NCBI RefSeq assembly: GCF_963677155.1
Contig: NZ_OY781884.1
Span: 4,894,501-4,958,500, forward strand
From: an uncultured Draconibacterium sp.
GTDB lineage: Bacteria; Bacteroidota; Bacteroidia; Bacteroidales; Prolixibacteraceae
Reading direction: 5' to 3'
Length of the DNA stretch: 64,000 bases
Below, piece by piece: positions 1 through 8,641 of the stretch (position 1 is its first letter; every line of letters starts with the position of its first letter). A model generated the notes under the pieces. The model did no database searches. It was given only the letters and a program-made list of their open reading frames with translations, and was not told the DNA's origin. Both the position numbers and the translations under genes were made by a program.

Positions 1-1
1 A

Positions 2-442
2 ATCGCTCGCGGTAACATAAAAGCATTATCGGAATACAAAGCTGCCGATTACGATGCAATTATTTTTCCAGGCGGTTTTGGTGCTGCCAAAAACCTTTGC
101 ACATTTGCTTTTGATGGTCCTGATTGTAAGGTAAATCCTGATGTTGAAAAAGCTATTAAAGCTACTGTAGAAGCAGAAAAACCTGTAGGAGCACTTTGCA
201 TATCGCCGGCAATAATTGCAAAAGTTTTAGGTGATGTAAAACTTACCATTGGTCAGGATAAAGAAACTGCCGATACGCTGGAAGCGTTGGGAGCCAAACA
301 CGTTGCCACTACACATGGAGAAATTGTGGTTGACGAAAAATACAAAGTAATTACAACGCCTTGTTATATGCTCGATGCTACTATAACACAAATTGCTGAT
401 GGCGCATCAAATGTAGTTGCTAAAATGCTGGAGATGGCATAA
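2..442 (+). CDS. elbB: ElbB-like glyoxalase / DJ-1-PfpI family protein, 3' part
   Basis: The window opens inside this reading frame, so the N-terminal part is missing; 146 codons remain before a TAA stop. The translation contains FPGGFGAAKNL, GALCISPA and TTPCYMLD, which match the ElbB branch (isoprenoid biosynthesis glyoxalase) of the DJ-1/PfpI superfamily. The cysteine of ALCISPA sits at the nucleophile-elbow position of the family. E. coli ElbB is reported to have weak glyoxalase activity; its physiological role is unclear. The family call is firm. The enzymatic role is inferred from homology only. Confidence 0.85.
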   Translation: MARGNIKALSEYKAADYDAIIFPGGFGAAKNLCTFAFDGPDCKVNPDVEKAIKATVEAEKPVGALCISPAIIAKVLGDVKLTIGQDKETADTLEALGAKHVATTHGEIVVDEKYKVITTPCYMLDATITQIADGASNVVAKMLEMA

Positions 443-473
443 TTGAGAAGAGTTTAGCTAACAAAACTGATTT

Positions 474-1163
474 ATGAGTTCAATTCCCTATATTGATATT
501 CACACACATCCGTTTCATAACGAAATTGAAACGATAACGGTACAAAATATATTTCCGGGCGATGGTTTTGCGGCTTTTAACGGACGTAATTTTTATTCGG
601 TCGGACTGCATCCGTGGCACCTTGGCAGCAAACAGGAAAATAACGAAGCGCTGCAAATGGTGGAGGAAGCACTTGAATTTGACCACGTAATTTTTGTGGG
701 GGAAGCCGGCCTCGACAAAATTAGCGGTGGTGATTTTATCGAGCAACTTAGGGTTTTTGAAGCGCAGGCTGTTATTGCCGAAGAGTATCAATATCCGTTA
801 ATTATTCATTGTGTGAAAGCTTTGAATGAGGTAATTGCACTTCGCAAAAAACTAAATCCCGTTATGCCCTGGATTATGCATGGATACAACGGTAGTGTTG
901 AAATAACAAAACAACTTGTGGATAACGGATTCCTGTTTTCGTTTGGAAAAAATCTTTTCCGGGAAAATTCAAAAGCAGTAAAATCATTTAAATATCTTTC
1001 TCTAAATAAAATTTTTCTGGAAACCGACGAGCTGGATTTAAATGTAGATACTATTTACGAGCACGCAGCAGCTTTAAAGGAAATGCCGGTTGAGGTGCTA
1101 AAAGAAGCCGTTTGGAAGAACTTCAACGAGATAGAAAAGTCGTTGATGCCCGGAAGAATTTAA
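474..1163 (+). CDS. TatD-family metal-dependent hydrolase (putative DNase)
   Basis: This 229-residue protein has the TIM-barrel metal ligands of the TatD family: HTH at residues 10-12, GEAGLD with Glu77, His112 in IIHC, His136 in MHGY, and Asp185 in ETDELD. E. coli TatD and its relatives are 3'-5' exonucleases or deoxyribonucleases acting in the cytoplasm. It is about 30 residues shorter than E. coli TatD, as is common for the Bacteroidota subgroup. It starts 31 bases after the ElbB stop and is followed 47 bases later by tcdA, so the three may be co-transcribed. The exact substrate is unknown. Confidence 0.85.
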   Translation: MSSIPYIDIHTHPFHNEIETITVQNIFPGDGFAAFNGRNFYSVGLHPWHLGSKQENNEALQMVEEALEFDHVIFVGEAGLDKISGGDFIEQLRVFEAQAVIAEEYQYPLIIHCVKALNEVIALRKKLNPVMPWIMHGYNGSVEITKQLVDNGFLFSFGKNLFRENSKAVKSFKYLSLNKIFLETDELDLNVDTIYEHAAALKEMPVEVLKEAVWKNFNEIEKSLMPGRI

Positions 1164-1210
1164 ACACAATTTTGTTTCTTTGCCGCACGAAAATTTAGTT
1201 TTAGAGAGTT

Positions 1211-1924
1211 ATGCACTGGTTAGAACGAACTGAGTTATTGTTAGGAGAAGAAAAACTGGCCAAACTTAAAACTGCAAACGTACTCGTAGTCGGGTTGGGT
1301 GGAGTTGGCGCTTATACGGCAGAACAATTGTGTCGCGCCGGAATTGGAAAAATGACCATTGTTGATGGCGATGTAGTGGAAGACAGTAACCGCAACCGCC
1401 AGTTGCCCGCACTTATAAGTACCAAAGGGCAACCAAAAGCCGAAATTCTGGCAAAACGCTTTATGGATATAAATCCGGATTTGGAATTGACAATTGTAAA
1501 TGATTACGTTCAGGATCAGCAAGTCATCGAACTCTTAAAAAGTGCGCCCTTTGATTATGTTGTTGATGCCATAGATACACTTTCTCCCAAAGTATTTTTG
1601 GTTTATCATGCACTTCAATTAAAACTTCGTATAATTAGTTCGATGGGGGCAGGCGGTAAAATGGATCCGTCGAAAATCGAAATCACCGACATAAAAAAAT
1701 CATACAATTGCAAACTAGCAAAAATGATGCGAAAACGTCTTGGTCGTCTTGGAGTAAAAAAAGGAGTGAAAGTGGTCTTCTCTTCCGAGGATATCGATGA
1801 AAAGGCCGTACGTATTGAGGAAGGCCGCAATAAAAAATCAACGGTTGGTACTATTTCTTATATGCCACCGCTGTTTGGAGGCTTTATTGCCAGTGCTGTA
1901 ATTCGTGATCTGATTGCTGAATAA
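1211..1924 (+). CDS. tcdA: tRNA threonylcarbamoyladenosine dehydratase TcdA
   Basis: This is an E1-like/ThiF-fold enzyme of 237 residues. The nucleotide-binding loop GLGGVG lies at residues 28-33, followed by the family motif DSNRNRQ and DAIDTL. TcdA (also called CsdL or YgdL) activates tRNA t6A with ATP and dehydrates it to the cyclic hydantoin form ct6A at position 37 of ANN-decoding tRNAs. The length and N-terminal opening (WLERTELLLG) fit TcdA better than ThiF or MoeB. TsaD, which completes the t6A precursor, is encoded in this window at 44871-45899. Confidence 0.88.
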   Translation: MHWLERTELLLGEEKLAKLKTANVLVVGLGGVGAYTAEQLCRAGIGKMTIVDGDVVEDSNRNRQLPALISTKGQPKAEILAKRFMDINPDLELTIVNDYVQDQQVIELLKSAPFDYVVDAIDTLSPKVFLVYHALQLKLRIISSMGAGGKMDPSKIEITDIKKSYNCKLAKMMRKRLGRLGVKKGVKVVFSSEDIDEKAVRIEEGRNKKSTVGTISYMPPLFGGFIASAVIRDLIAE

Positions 1925-1954
1925 ACGTATGTTTAAGAAATATGTTAATTTTAG

Positions 1955-1984
1955 TTTGTTAGTTCGAATAAAGAATTACCTTTG
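1955..1984 (+). promoter_or_regulatory. Bacteroidota-type promoter for the RRM gene
   Basis: TTTG at 1955-1958 and TACCTTTG at 1977-1984 are separated by 18 bases, close to the -33 TTTG / -7 TAnnTTTG consensus of the Bacteroidota housekeeping sigma factor. Transcription from here would give the RRM gene a leader of about 220 bases. Confidence 0.45.
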
Positions 1985-2209
1985 AGCTGTTAATTTTTAG
2001 AAAAGTCTGGCAATTAGCATTTTGGTCTTTTTTTATTGATATTAATAAACCGGACAGTTTATCTCTCTTGTGTTTTTCCCGACGTTATTTCAATCGTTAT
2101 TAAAGTTTATTTTATACTGTATTCAAGTAACACCAGGACGTGATGCATTTTGATTGGTTCTTCTGGTGATCAGTAAGATGGATATATTAACTTTAAATTA
2201 TAGTATAAA

Positions 2210-2527
2210 ATGAACATTTACATTGGAAATTTGCCCTTCAACATGGGCGAAGAAGATTTGAGAGAAATTTTTGAAGAGTATGGCGAAGTTGCTTCAGCTA
2301 AAATTATCATGGATAAATTTACTGGAAGAAGCAAAGGTTTCGGTTTTATTGAAATGGAAGACGATTCGGAAGCTAACAAAGCTATCGAAGAATTGAACAA
2401 CGCTGAGGTTGCAGGTCGTAACATCAAAGTTAATGAATCAAAACCTCGCGAAAATAACAACCGTGGCGGCGGTGGTGGTTACAACCGTGGTGGCGGTGGT
2501 GGTTACGGACGTCGTGACCGTTACTAG
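2210..2527 (+). CDS. RRM-domain RNA-binding protein with Gly-rich tail
   Basis: This 105-residue protein is one RNA recognition motif. RNP2 is IYIGNL at residues 3-8 and RNP1 is KGFGFIEM at 42-49. The basic tail from about residue 84 consists of two Arg/Asn-Gly5-Tyr repeats followed by RRDRY. Such small RRM proteins are common in Bacteroidota and Cyanobacteria and are thought to act as RNA chaperones or post-transcriptional regulators. The target RNAs are unknown. It is monocistronic, with a strong terminator 30 bases downstream and a long leader that may carry its own control. Confidence 0.9.
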   Translation: MNIYIGNLPFNMGEEDLREIFEEYGEVASAKIIMDKFTGRSKGFGFIEMEDDSEANKAIEELNNAEVAGRNIKVNESKPRENNNRGGGGGYNRGGGGGYGRRDRY

Positions 2528-2556
2528 GATCAGAAAAGAATTTTTTGATAATATAG

Positions 2557-2586
2557 AAAAGGGGTTCATTAATTTGAATCCCTTTT
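2557..2586 (+). terminator. Rho-independent terminator after the RRM gene
   Basis: A 12-bp stem (2557-2568 with 2575-2586, one G-T wobble) encloses a 6-base loop. Its 3' arm runs into a T-rich stretch. Confidence 0.8.
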
Positions 2587-2618
2587 TATTTTTGTCAGAT
2601 GGGAATATAAAGTTTTTC

Positions 2619-2626
2619 TATTTTTG
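2619..2626 (+). promoter_or_regulatory. -7 box for the aminotransferase gene
   Basis: TATTTTTG matches TAnnTTTG and lies 26 bases before the start codon. No -33 element is seen at ideal spacing; the nearest TTTG is at 2591-2594. Confidence 0.35.
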
Positions 2627-2652
2627 AAAATCAATTCAACCCGATTTAAATT

Positions 2653-3486
2653 ATGAGTAATATCGTTTATCTGAACGGAGAATATCTGGCAGCGGAAGAG
2701 GCAAGGATCTCGCCAAACGACCGGGGATTTCTTTTTGCCGATGGTGTTTACGAAGTAGCCAAGTATTATAATGGTAAGGCTTTTCGTTTTCAGTATCATT
2801 TAGATCGCCTGAACCGCAGTTTAATGGAAATTGGAATCGATTGCAATACTGAAAAGCTTGAGGCTGTTTTTATGGAGCTGATCAGAGAAAATGATATGCT
2901 TGATAAACATGCCGGAATTTACTTGCAAATTACGCGGGGCACAGCCAAACGTTCGCATAATTTCCCTGATGCTGTTAAGCCAACGGTTTATGCCTATGCT
3001 TTTGATTTGCCTTCAGCTACCGAAAAGCTCGAAAATGGAATTAACGTAATAACCCACGATGATATTCGCTGGCAACGTTGCGATATTAAATCGGTTTCGC
3101 TGCTGCCCAATACAATGCTTTATAACGAAGCGCACAAAAGCGGGGCAGGAGAGTGTATTCTTATTCGTGACGGAAAGGTTACCGAAGCTACACATTCAAG
3201 TGTACTTTGTGTGAAAAATGGTGTTGTCGTTACGCGTCCATTATCCAATCTTATTTTGCCGGGTATTACCCGAAAAGTGATAATGGAACTGTGCGCGTCC
3301 AATAATATTCCTGTTGAAGAGCGACTGTACTCCAAAGAAGAACTTTATGAAATGGACGAGGTTTTTATCGCAGGTACAGGCAGCGAAATTTGCCCTGTTG
3401 TTCAAATCGAAGACAAGTTGGTTGGCAACGGAAAACCGGGCGAAATAACACGTTTGTTACAAAAGCTGTTTTTTGAGTTGACTTAG
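2653..3486 (+). CDS. dat: D-amino-acid aminotransferase (class IV, PLP-dependent)
   Basis: This 277-residue fold-type IV aminotransferase carries the PLP lysine Lys146 in CDIKSVSLL and Glu178 in KVTEATHSS. These correspond to Lys145 and Glu177 of Bacillus D-amino-acid transaminase. The N-terminal NDRGFLFADGVYE segment and C-terminal FIAGTGSEICPV also fit. The enzyme would interconvert D-alanine and D-glutamate with their keto acids for peptidoglycan precursor supply. Branched-chain aminotransferase or aminodeoxychorismate lyase are alternatives, but the CDIKS motif favours Dat. Its stop overlaps the convergent aldo/keto reductase stop by a few bases. Confidence 0.8.
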   Translation: MSNIVYLNGEYLAAEEARISPNDRGFLFADGVYEVAKYYNGKAFRFQYHLDRLNRSLMEIGIDCNTEKLEAVFMELIRENDMLDKHAGIYLQITRGTAKRSHNFPDAVKPTVYAYAFDLPSATEKLENGINVITHDDIRWQRCDIKSVSLLPNTMLYNEAHKSGAGECILIRDGKVTEATHSSVLCVKNGVVVTRPLSNLILPGITRKVIMELCASNNIPVEERLYSKEELYEMDEVFIAGTGSEICPVVQIEDKLVGNGKPGEITRLLQKLFFELT

Positions 3487-4478
3487 ATTTCCAGTCTTAA
3501 TTGATTTAGATGAAATGCAATTTGTTGCTGGTCGCTTTCGGTGATAAGAACATCCATTGCTTTAATATTTTCCAATACCTGCTTTTCATTCCGGGCACCG
3601 GCCAATACGCAGGTTATTCCGGGTTGTTGCAAAGTCCATTTTAAAACTAATTGTGCTAGAGTTACTTGTTGCGATTCTGCAATCGGTTTTATTTTATCTA
3701 GAAATGTGTTAATTCGCGACAAGTTCGGCTCCTTAAAAAACGGAGTAGTTGGCCGATGATCGCCTTCGGCGAATTTATAATCGGCAGTAATTTTCCCGGT
3801 TAAAACACCTCTTTGTAATGGGCTATAGGCAATAATGGCTTTATCATTTGAGATGCAATACGGAACCACTTTATCCTCAATATCGCGGTTAACCATACTG
3901 TACGGAACCTGATTCGATGAAAGGTTGAAATAGTTTTCGGCTTTCTCCATTTCGCTCATCGAATAATTGCTAACACCACCGGCACGAATTTTTCCCTGAT
4001 CTTTCAGAATTTCCAAAGCTTCCATTGTTTCTTCAACCGGAGTGGAACTATCGGGCCAGTGCTGTTGGTAAAGATCGATATAGTCGGTACCAAGTCGTCG
4101 CAGACTGGCTTCGCACTCTTTTATCACGCTTTCTTTACTACCCAAACGATACAGGCTTATCTCGTTTCCCTCGTTGTCAAAAGTCTTTTCGTAGTGTACA
4201 TGACTTGATTTCCGGTCCCACACCAAACCAAACTTTGTTAACAGTTCTACTTTGCTGCGTTTCCCTTTTATGGCTTTCCCTACAAATTCTTCGCTTTGAC
4301 CAAAACCGTAAACCGGAGCGGTATCTATGGTTGTCATGCCGTTAGTAATAGCTACTTCAATGGCTTTAACCGACTCATTTTCCTCGGCTCCGCCCCAAAA
4401 CCATCCGCCGATGGCCCAGGCGCCAAAAGTAATTGGTGTAATTTTTACGTCTGATTCAGGTAATTGTACTTTATCCAT
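3483..4478 (-). CDS. Aldo/keto reductase
   Basis: This 331-residue AKR-family oxidoreductase retains the complete catalytic tetrad: Asp52, Tyr57 (DTAPVYG), Lys82 (LLTKFG) and His140 (LYQQHWPD). The C-terminal segment CVLAGARNEKQVLEN is the NADP(H)-binding region. It resembles bacterial AKRs of the YhdN/IolS type, which reduce diverse aldehydes and ketones in the cytoplasm. The substrate cannot be told from sequence. It is transcribed alone, convergent with the aminotransferase gene, and begins 49 bases from the end of recG on the same strand. Confidence 0.88.
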   Translation of the reverse strand: MDKVQLPESDVKITPITFGAWAIGGWFWGGAEENESVKAIEVAITNGMTTIDTAPVYGFGQSEEFVGKAIKGKRSKVELLTKFGLVWDRKSSHVHYEKTFDNEGNEISLYRLGSKESVIKECEASLRRLGTDYIDLYQQHWPDSSTPVEETMEALEILKDQGKIRAGGVSNYSMSEMEKAENYFNLSSNQVPYSMVNRDIEDKVVPYCISNDKAIIAYSPLQRGVLTGKITADYKFAEGDHRPTTPFFKEPNLSRINTFLDKIKPIAESQQVTLAQLVLKWTLQQPGITCVLAGARNEKQVLENIKAMDVLITESDQQQIAFHLNQLRLEI

Positions 4479-4527
4479 GATCTGAAACTTATAGGGTGAA
4501 AATGTTCCGGGAAATTAGGGATAAAAA

Positions 4528-6630
4528 TTAACTTATCGAAGACCAGTCGAAAGTAGTATCCTTTGATGATAACAGATTTTTAAGAAGCAGTTGATTTTGC
4601 TCTTTTTGCAGAAAGGGATCGTCGTCGAGAATATCGTTGGCAGTGTTTCGGGCCTTTTGAAGAATTTCTCCGTCTTTCCCCAGATTGGCAATTTTTAGGT
4701 CGAAACCTATTCCGCTTTGCTGAGTGCCTTCCAAATCGCCAGGGCCGCGAAGTTTCATATCAACTTCGGCGATTTCAAAACCGTCGTTGGTACGTACCAT
4801 TGTTTCCAGGCGTTTGCGGCTTTCGGTACTTATTTTATACGACGACATTAAAATACAATACGATTGTTCGGCGCCTCGTCCCACACGGCCGCGCAACTGG
4901 TGCAACTGCGACAAACCAAAACGTTCGGCACTTTCAATTACCATAACCGCAGCATTTGGAACATCAACACCCACTTCGATTACGGTTGTGGCAACCATAA
5001 TTTGCGTTTCACCACGTTTAAAAGCCTGCATGGCATTTTCTTTAATATTGGGTTTCATTTTTCCATGAACCATGCTAATTTTATAGTCGGGAAAAGTCTC
5101 TGAAATATGCCGGTAACCATCTTCCAGGTTTTTCAAGTCCATTTTTTCCGATTCGGAAATCAGAGGATAGACAATATAAACCTGTGTGCCTTTGGCGATT
5201 TGCTGCTGTAGAAAACGGTTCAGCTGTGCCCTTCTGTTTTCGAAAAAGTGCATGGTTTGAATTGGCTTCCGGCCGGGAGGCAACTCGTCAATTATTGATA
5301 CTTCCAGGTCGCCATAAACAGTCATCGCCAAAGTACGAGGAATGGGGGTGGCGGTCATTACCAAAATGTGAGGCGGAATCAGATCATTCTTTTTCCACAG
5401 TTTTGCCCGTTGTGCCACCCCAAAACGATGCTGCTCGTCGACAATAACTAATCCAAGTCGGTTAAAACTAACCGTATCTTCAATTAAAGCATGAGTACCA
5501 ATAATAATCTGCATTTCGCCTGATTGCAATGCGGCATGTAACTCGCGGCGCTGTTTGGCTTTTGTCGACCCGGTTAACAGTCCTACATTTATGCCCATCC
5601 CGTCAACCATTTTCGATATTGATTGATGGTGTTGTTGAGCCAGAATTTCGGTGGGTGCCATTAAGCAGCTCTGGAACTCGTTGTCCATGGCCAGTAACAT
5701 TGTCATTAAAGCTACCAGGGTTTTTCCACTTCCCACATCTCCTTGCAGCAAACGGTTCATTTGTGATGTCCCGTTTACATCGCGCCTGATTTCTTTAATT
5801 ACCTTTTTTTGTGCGTTGGTCAGTTCAAATGGCAGGTATTTTTCGTAAAACGTATTAAAATTGTAACCAACCTTTTCAAAGTGAAATCCCTTGAATTTTT
5901 GATTACGATTGTGTTTTAGTGCCAGTATTTTCAACTGAATAAAAAATAACTCTTCAAACTTTAATCTGAAGGTGGCGTTTTTTAGTTCAATTGGTTTTTC
6001 CGGTTTATGAATGGCCGAAAGAGCCTGCTCAAGCGGCATTAATTTTAGCTCGCCGGTAAGGTATTCAGGCAATGTTTCTTTAATTTTTCCTTTTGCCAGT
6101 CCGAGCAGAGTCAACTGAAATTTGTTAATGGTTTTCGAGGTGAGAAATTGTTTTTTCATTTTCTCGGAGGTGTGGTAATGTCCCTGAAAAAGCCCGATTG
6201 GTTTGAGCTGCATTTCTTGTTCGGTTTCCATTTCGGGGTGCACCAGGCTTATGCGACCACTAAACAAAGCCGGCTTGCCAAAAACAATATAGGTTTTGTT
6301 AATGCGGAGTTGCTCTTTTTGCCATTTTATTCCACGGAACCACACCAGTTCCATGGTGCCGGTATTATCTGAAAAACGGGCGACAAGCCGCTGTTTCCCC
6401 CCAGTGCCAACGGTTTCCATCGAGCGAAGAACGCCTTTCACCTGAATGTATGCCATCTCGGTATTAATGTCGGAGATGTTATAAAATTTGGTGCGGTCAA
6501 TATATTTGTACGGATAATAATAAATCAAATCTCTGAAGGTTTTTATTTTCAGTTCTTTGAATAAAATCTCCGCACGTTTTGGCCCTACGCCGGGTAAGAA
6601 TTTTATTTCCTGATCGAGAAATTCTGGCAT
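4528..6630 (-). CDS. recG: ATP-dependent DNA helicase RecG
   Basis: From the chosen start the protein has 700 residues, close to the 693 of E. coli RecG. The N-terminal wedge/OB region is followed by Walker A GDVGSGKT (Lys303), the DEQH box (398-401), the MTATPIPRT motif, and a C-terminal QLRGRVGRG motif. RecG remodels stalled replication forks and Holliday junctions. The frame is open for 20 more codons upstream, but those encode no RecG-like sequence and a promoter box lies inside them, so I place the start at the ATG giving MPEFLDQEI. Confidence 0.93.
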   Translation of the reverse strand: MPEFLDQEIKFLPGVGPKRAEILFKELKIKTFRDLIYYYPYKYIDRTKFYNISDINTEMAYIQVKGVLRSMETVGTGGKQRLVARFSDNTGTMELVWFRGIKWQKEQLRINKTYIVFGKPALFSGRISLVHPEMETEQEMQLKPIGLFQGHYHTSEKMKKQFLTSKTINKFQLTLLGLAKGKIKETLPEYLTGELKLMPLEQALSAIHKPEKPIELKNATFRLKFEELFFIQLKILALKHNRNQKFKGFHFEKVGYNFNTFYEKYLPFELTNAQKKVIKEIRRDVNGTSQMNRLLQGDVGSGKTLVALMTMLLAMDNEFQSCLMAPTEILAQQHHQSISKMVDGMGINVGLLTGSTKAKQRRELHAALQSGEMQIIIGTHALIEDTVSFNRLGLVIVDEQHRFGVAQRAKLWKKNDLIPPHILVMTATPIPRTLAMTVYGDLEVSIIDELPPGRKPIQTMHFFENRRAQLNRFLQQQIAKGTQVYIVYPLISESEKMDLKNLEDGYRHISETFPDYKISMVHGKMKPNIKENAMQAFKRGETQIMVATTVIEVGVDVPNAAVMVIESAERFGLSQLHQLRGRVGRGAEQSYCILMSSYKISTESRKRLETMVRTNDGFEIAEVDMKLRGPGDLEGTQQSGIGFDLKIANLGKDGEILQKARNTANDILDDDPFLQKEQNQLLLKNLLSSKDTTFDWSSIS

Positions 6631-6634
6631 GCAG

Positions 6635-6666
6635 CAAATATACATATTCACATAAATTGCAGCAAC
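6635..6666 (-). promoter_or_regulatory. recG promoter almost touching the start codon
   Basis: On the minus strand TATATTTG (6642-6635) is preceded, after 20 bases, by GTTG (6666-6663). The transcription start would fall within a few bases of the recG ATG at 6630, implying a leaderless or nearly leaderless mRNA. Confidence 0.4.
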
Positions 6667-6867
6667 AGGGAATAACGTCGAAATATTCAAAAATAATTAA
6701 CTGTTGGGTATAGTTTTTGCTGTCAAGCGAAAAGTTACTTATGATAATAAATCTTAAAAAATGCTATTTCGGTCCGGTAAACGCGCGGAAAATCATATTT
6801 TTAACATCGATTCGTTCATTTTGTGTAATGCGATAAGAAAAGTACTACAAATACATAAAACAAAGCT

Positions 6868-7569
6868 ATGCCAGAAAAAATTATTCATGTTAAGAACATT
6901 GTAAAAACATATAAGGTTGGAACGCAGGAAGTTCGCGCCCTTCGTTCTGTTTCTATAGATATCCACAAAGGCGAATATGTAGCCATTATGGGGGCTTCAG
7001 GTTCGGGGAAATCAACTTTAATGAACATTATTGGCTGTTTAGATACCCCAACCAGCGGTACTTATGTTTTGAACGGAAAAGATGTAAGCAGCCTGTCGGA
7101 CGATAGTTTAGCAGAAATAAGAAACTCAGATATCGGTTTTGTATTCCAGGTATTTAACCTTTTACCACGTAACTCAGCTCTCGAAAATGTGATGCTGCCA
7201 CTGGTTTATGCCGGAAAACGAAAAGCCGAACGCAAAAAAATGGCGGAAGAAACTTTGGTGGACGTAGGTTTGCAAGATCGCATGGAACATAAACCCAATG
7301 AATTGTCGGGTGGACAACGCCAGCGTGTGGCAATTGCCCGTGCATTGGTAAATAAGCCGGCTTTGCTGCTGGCCGATGAGCCAACCGGTAACCTCGATTC
7401 AAAAATATCGGAAGAAATTATGAAGCTTTTTGCTGAAATTCACCGAAAAGGAAACACGTTGGTTATGGTAACTCATGAAGAAGATATTGCCGAACACGCA
7501 CATCGTATTATTCGATTAAAAGACGGAGAAGTGGAATCGGATATTATTAATGAGAATCCGATTTATTAA
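6868..7569 (+). CDS. ABC transporter ATP-binding protein (MacB/LolD type)
   Basis: This 233-residue ATPase has Walker [10 protein letters not shown] (42-50), Q-loop Gln94, signature LSGGQ (146-150), Walker B LLLADE (166-171) and H-loop His203. The [10 protein letters not shown] and [10 protein letters not shown] context belongs to the MacB/LolD/FtsE group, which powers lipoprotein sorting, efflux or mechanotransmission permeases. No permease gene is adjacent: recG lies on one side, and a terminator plus the adenosyltransferase gene on the other. The partner must be encoded elsewhere. The ATPase call is certain; the process served is not. Confidence 0.9.
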   Translation: MPEKIIHVKNIVKTYKVGTQEVRALRSVSIDIHKGEYVAIMGASGSGKSTLMNIIGCLDTPTSGTYVLNGKDVSSLSDDSLAEIRNSDIGFVFQVFNLLPRNSALENVMLPLVYAGKRKAERKKMAEETLVDVGLQDRMEHKPNELSGGQRQRVAIARALVNKPALLLADEPTGNLDSKISEEIMKLFAEIHRKGNTLVMVTHEEDIAEHAHRIIRLKDGEVESDIINENPIY

Positions 7570-7595
7570 CTTTGTAAGGTCGTTTACTATATTAT

Positions 7596-7621
7596 ATCCC
7601 GAATGGTAAACATCTCGGGAT
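7596..7621 (+). terminator. Terminator after the ABC ATPase gene
   Basis: ATCCCGA (7596-7602) pairs with TCGGGAT (7615-7621), with a further ATG/CAT pairing inside, followed by a T run. An in-frame ATG for the next gene (7603) lies in this loop and is therefore unlikely to be used. Confidence 0.75.
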
Positions 7622-7653
7622 TTTTTATGTTCTTCACTTACAAAAGAATTAAC

Positions 7654-8211
7654 ATGTCAGGAGATTTTAAAATATATACAAAAACCGGCGACGATGGTAC
7701 AACCGGACTTGTTGGTGGCAGCCGTGTAAAAAAATACGATCTGCGTTTGGAGAGTTACGGAACGGTTGATGAGTTAAATGCGAGTATTGGTGTTGTCAGA
7801 TCGTTTGAGATTGATCCGGAGGTAAAAGATTTACTGCTAAAAATCCAGAATAAACTTTTCAACATCGGTTCGCGATTGGCTTCGGATGAAAAAGGGCAGG
7901 AGTTTACCGCGCAACTTATTGTTAAAAAAGAAGATGTTGAAATTCTGGAGAAGGCAATTGATACTTATCATGAAACGCTACCTGAATTGAATAATTTTAT
8001 TCTTCCTGGAGGAGAACTGTCAGCAGCACAGTGTCATATGGCACGAACAATATGTAGGAGAGCAGAGCGCCGAATCGTTGAATTCTCAGAGCAAACACCA
8101 GTACAGCCCGAATTAATAAAGTTCATTAACCGGCTTTCGGATTATTTGTTTGTATTAGCCCGAAAACTCGCTCATGATAAAGGGATTGACGAAACTACCT
8201 GGAAGTATTGA
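7654..8211 (+). CDS. Cob(I)yrinic acid a,c-diamide adenosyltransferase (PduO type)
   Basis: This ATP:cob(I)alamin adenosyltransferase of 185 residues converts cob(I)alamin to adenosylcobalamin. The N-terminal ATP-binding segment KIYTKTGDDGTTGL, the SYGTVDELNA motif and the C-terminal CRRAERR plus RLSDYLFVLAR helices are diagnostic of the PduO/MMAB family. The frame is open from 7603, but that ATG lies in the terminator hairpin of the preceding gene. The ATG at 7654 gives the usual family N-terminus. Adenosylcobalamin is probably needed for methylmalonyl-CoA mutase or B12-dependent ribonucleotide reductase elsewhere. No cobalamin riboswitch is visible upstream. Confidence 0.9.
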   Translation: MSGDFKIYTKTGDDGTTGLVGGSRVKKYDLRLESYGTVDELNASIGVVRSFEIDPEVKDLLLKIQNKLFNIGSRLASDEKGQEFTAQLIVKKEDVEILEKAIDTYHETLPELNNFILPGGELSAAQCHMARTICRRAERRIVEFSEQTPVQPELIKFINRLSDYLFVLARKLAHDKGIDETTWKY

Positions 8212-8304
8212 TATTTTTTTTTCAGGAAAGTTTTTTGGTATTTAATTTTTACTATATTCGCGCCAAAGTAAAAATCGAGTTTAACCACATAAAACTATAG
8301 ACAC

Positions 8305-8526
8305 ATGTATTGGACTCTGGAATTAGCATCGAAGTTAGAAGATGCACCTTGGCCGGCAACAAAAGACGAATTAATCGACTATGCAATACGTTCGGGTGCT
8401 CCACTTGAAGTAATCGAAAACTTGCAGGAGATTGAGGATGAAGGTGAGATGTACGAAAGTATTGAGGATATTTGGCCGGATTATCCAAGTAAGGATGATT
8501 TCTTTTTTAACGAAGATGAATACTAG
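8305..8526 (+). CDS. Small acidic DUF2795-type protein
   Basis: This is a 73-residue, strongly acidic protein (EIEDEGEMYESIEDIW). The segment YAIRSGAPLEVIENLQ resembles the DUF2795 family. Function is unknown. It is monocistronic, with a TATATTCG sequence (8253-8260) as a possible -7 box and a strong terminator 23 bases after the stop, so it is a real, discrete gene. The high acidic content suggests a soluble cytoplasmic protein; no catalytic motif or membrane segment is present. Confidence 0.75.
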   Translation: MYWTLELASKLEDAPWPATKDELIDYAIRSGAPLEVIENLQEIEDEGEMYESIEDIWPDYPSKDDFFFNEDEY

Positions 8527-8549
8527 CAAGTAAATGATAGTATATGAAG

Positions 8550-8571
8550 GCATCCGTCTGAAGGCGGATGC
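8550..8571 (+). terminator. Terminator after the DUF2795 gene
   Basis: GCATCCG (8550-8556) pairs with CGGATGC (8565-8571), followed by eight Ts. Confidence 0.85.
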
Positions 8572-8641
8572 TTTTTTTTATTTCTTTTTTCAGGCTTAAT
8601 GTTTTCCAACCTTTCTTTATTACGTTTTATAATCTTGAGGT

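Noticed and set aside
2409-2627. Val/Thr-rich 72-codon frame over the RRM gene
   Set aside because: It is an alternate-frame reading of the Gly-rich repeat codons and runs through the terminator hairpin.
3483-3486. Overlap of convergent stop codons between dat and the aldo/keto reductase gene
   Set aside because: Four-base tail-to-tail overlaps are common in compact genomes and imply nothing further.
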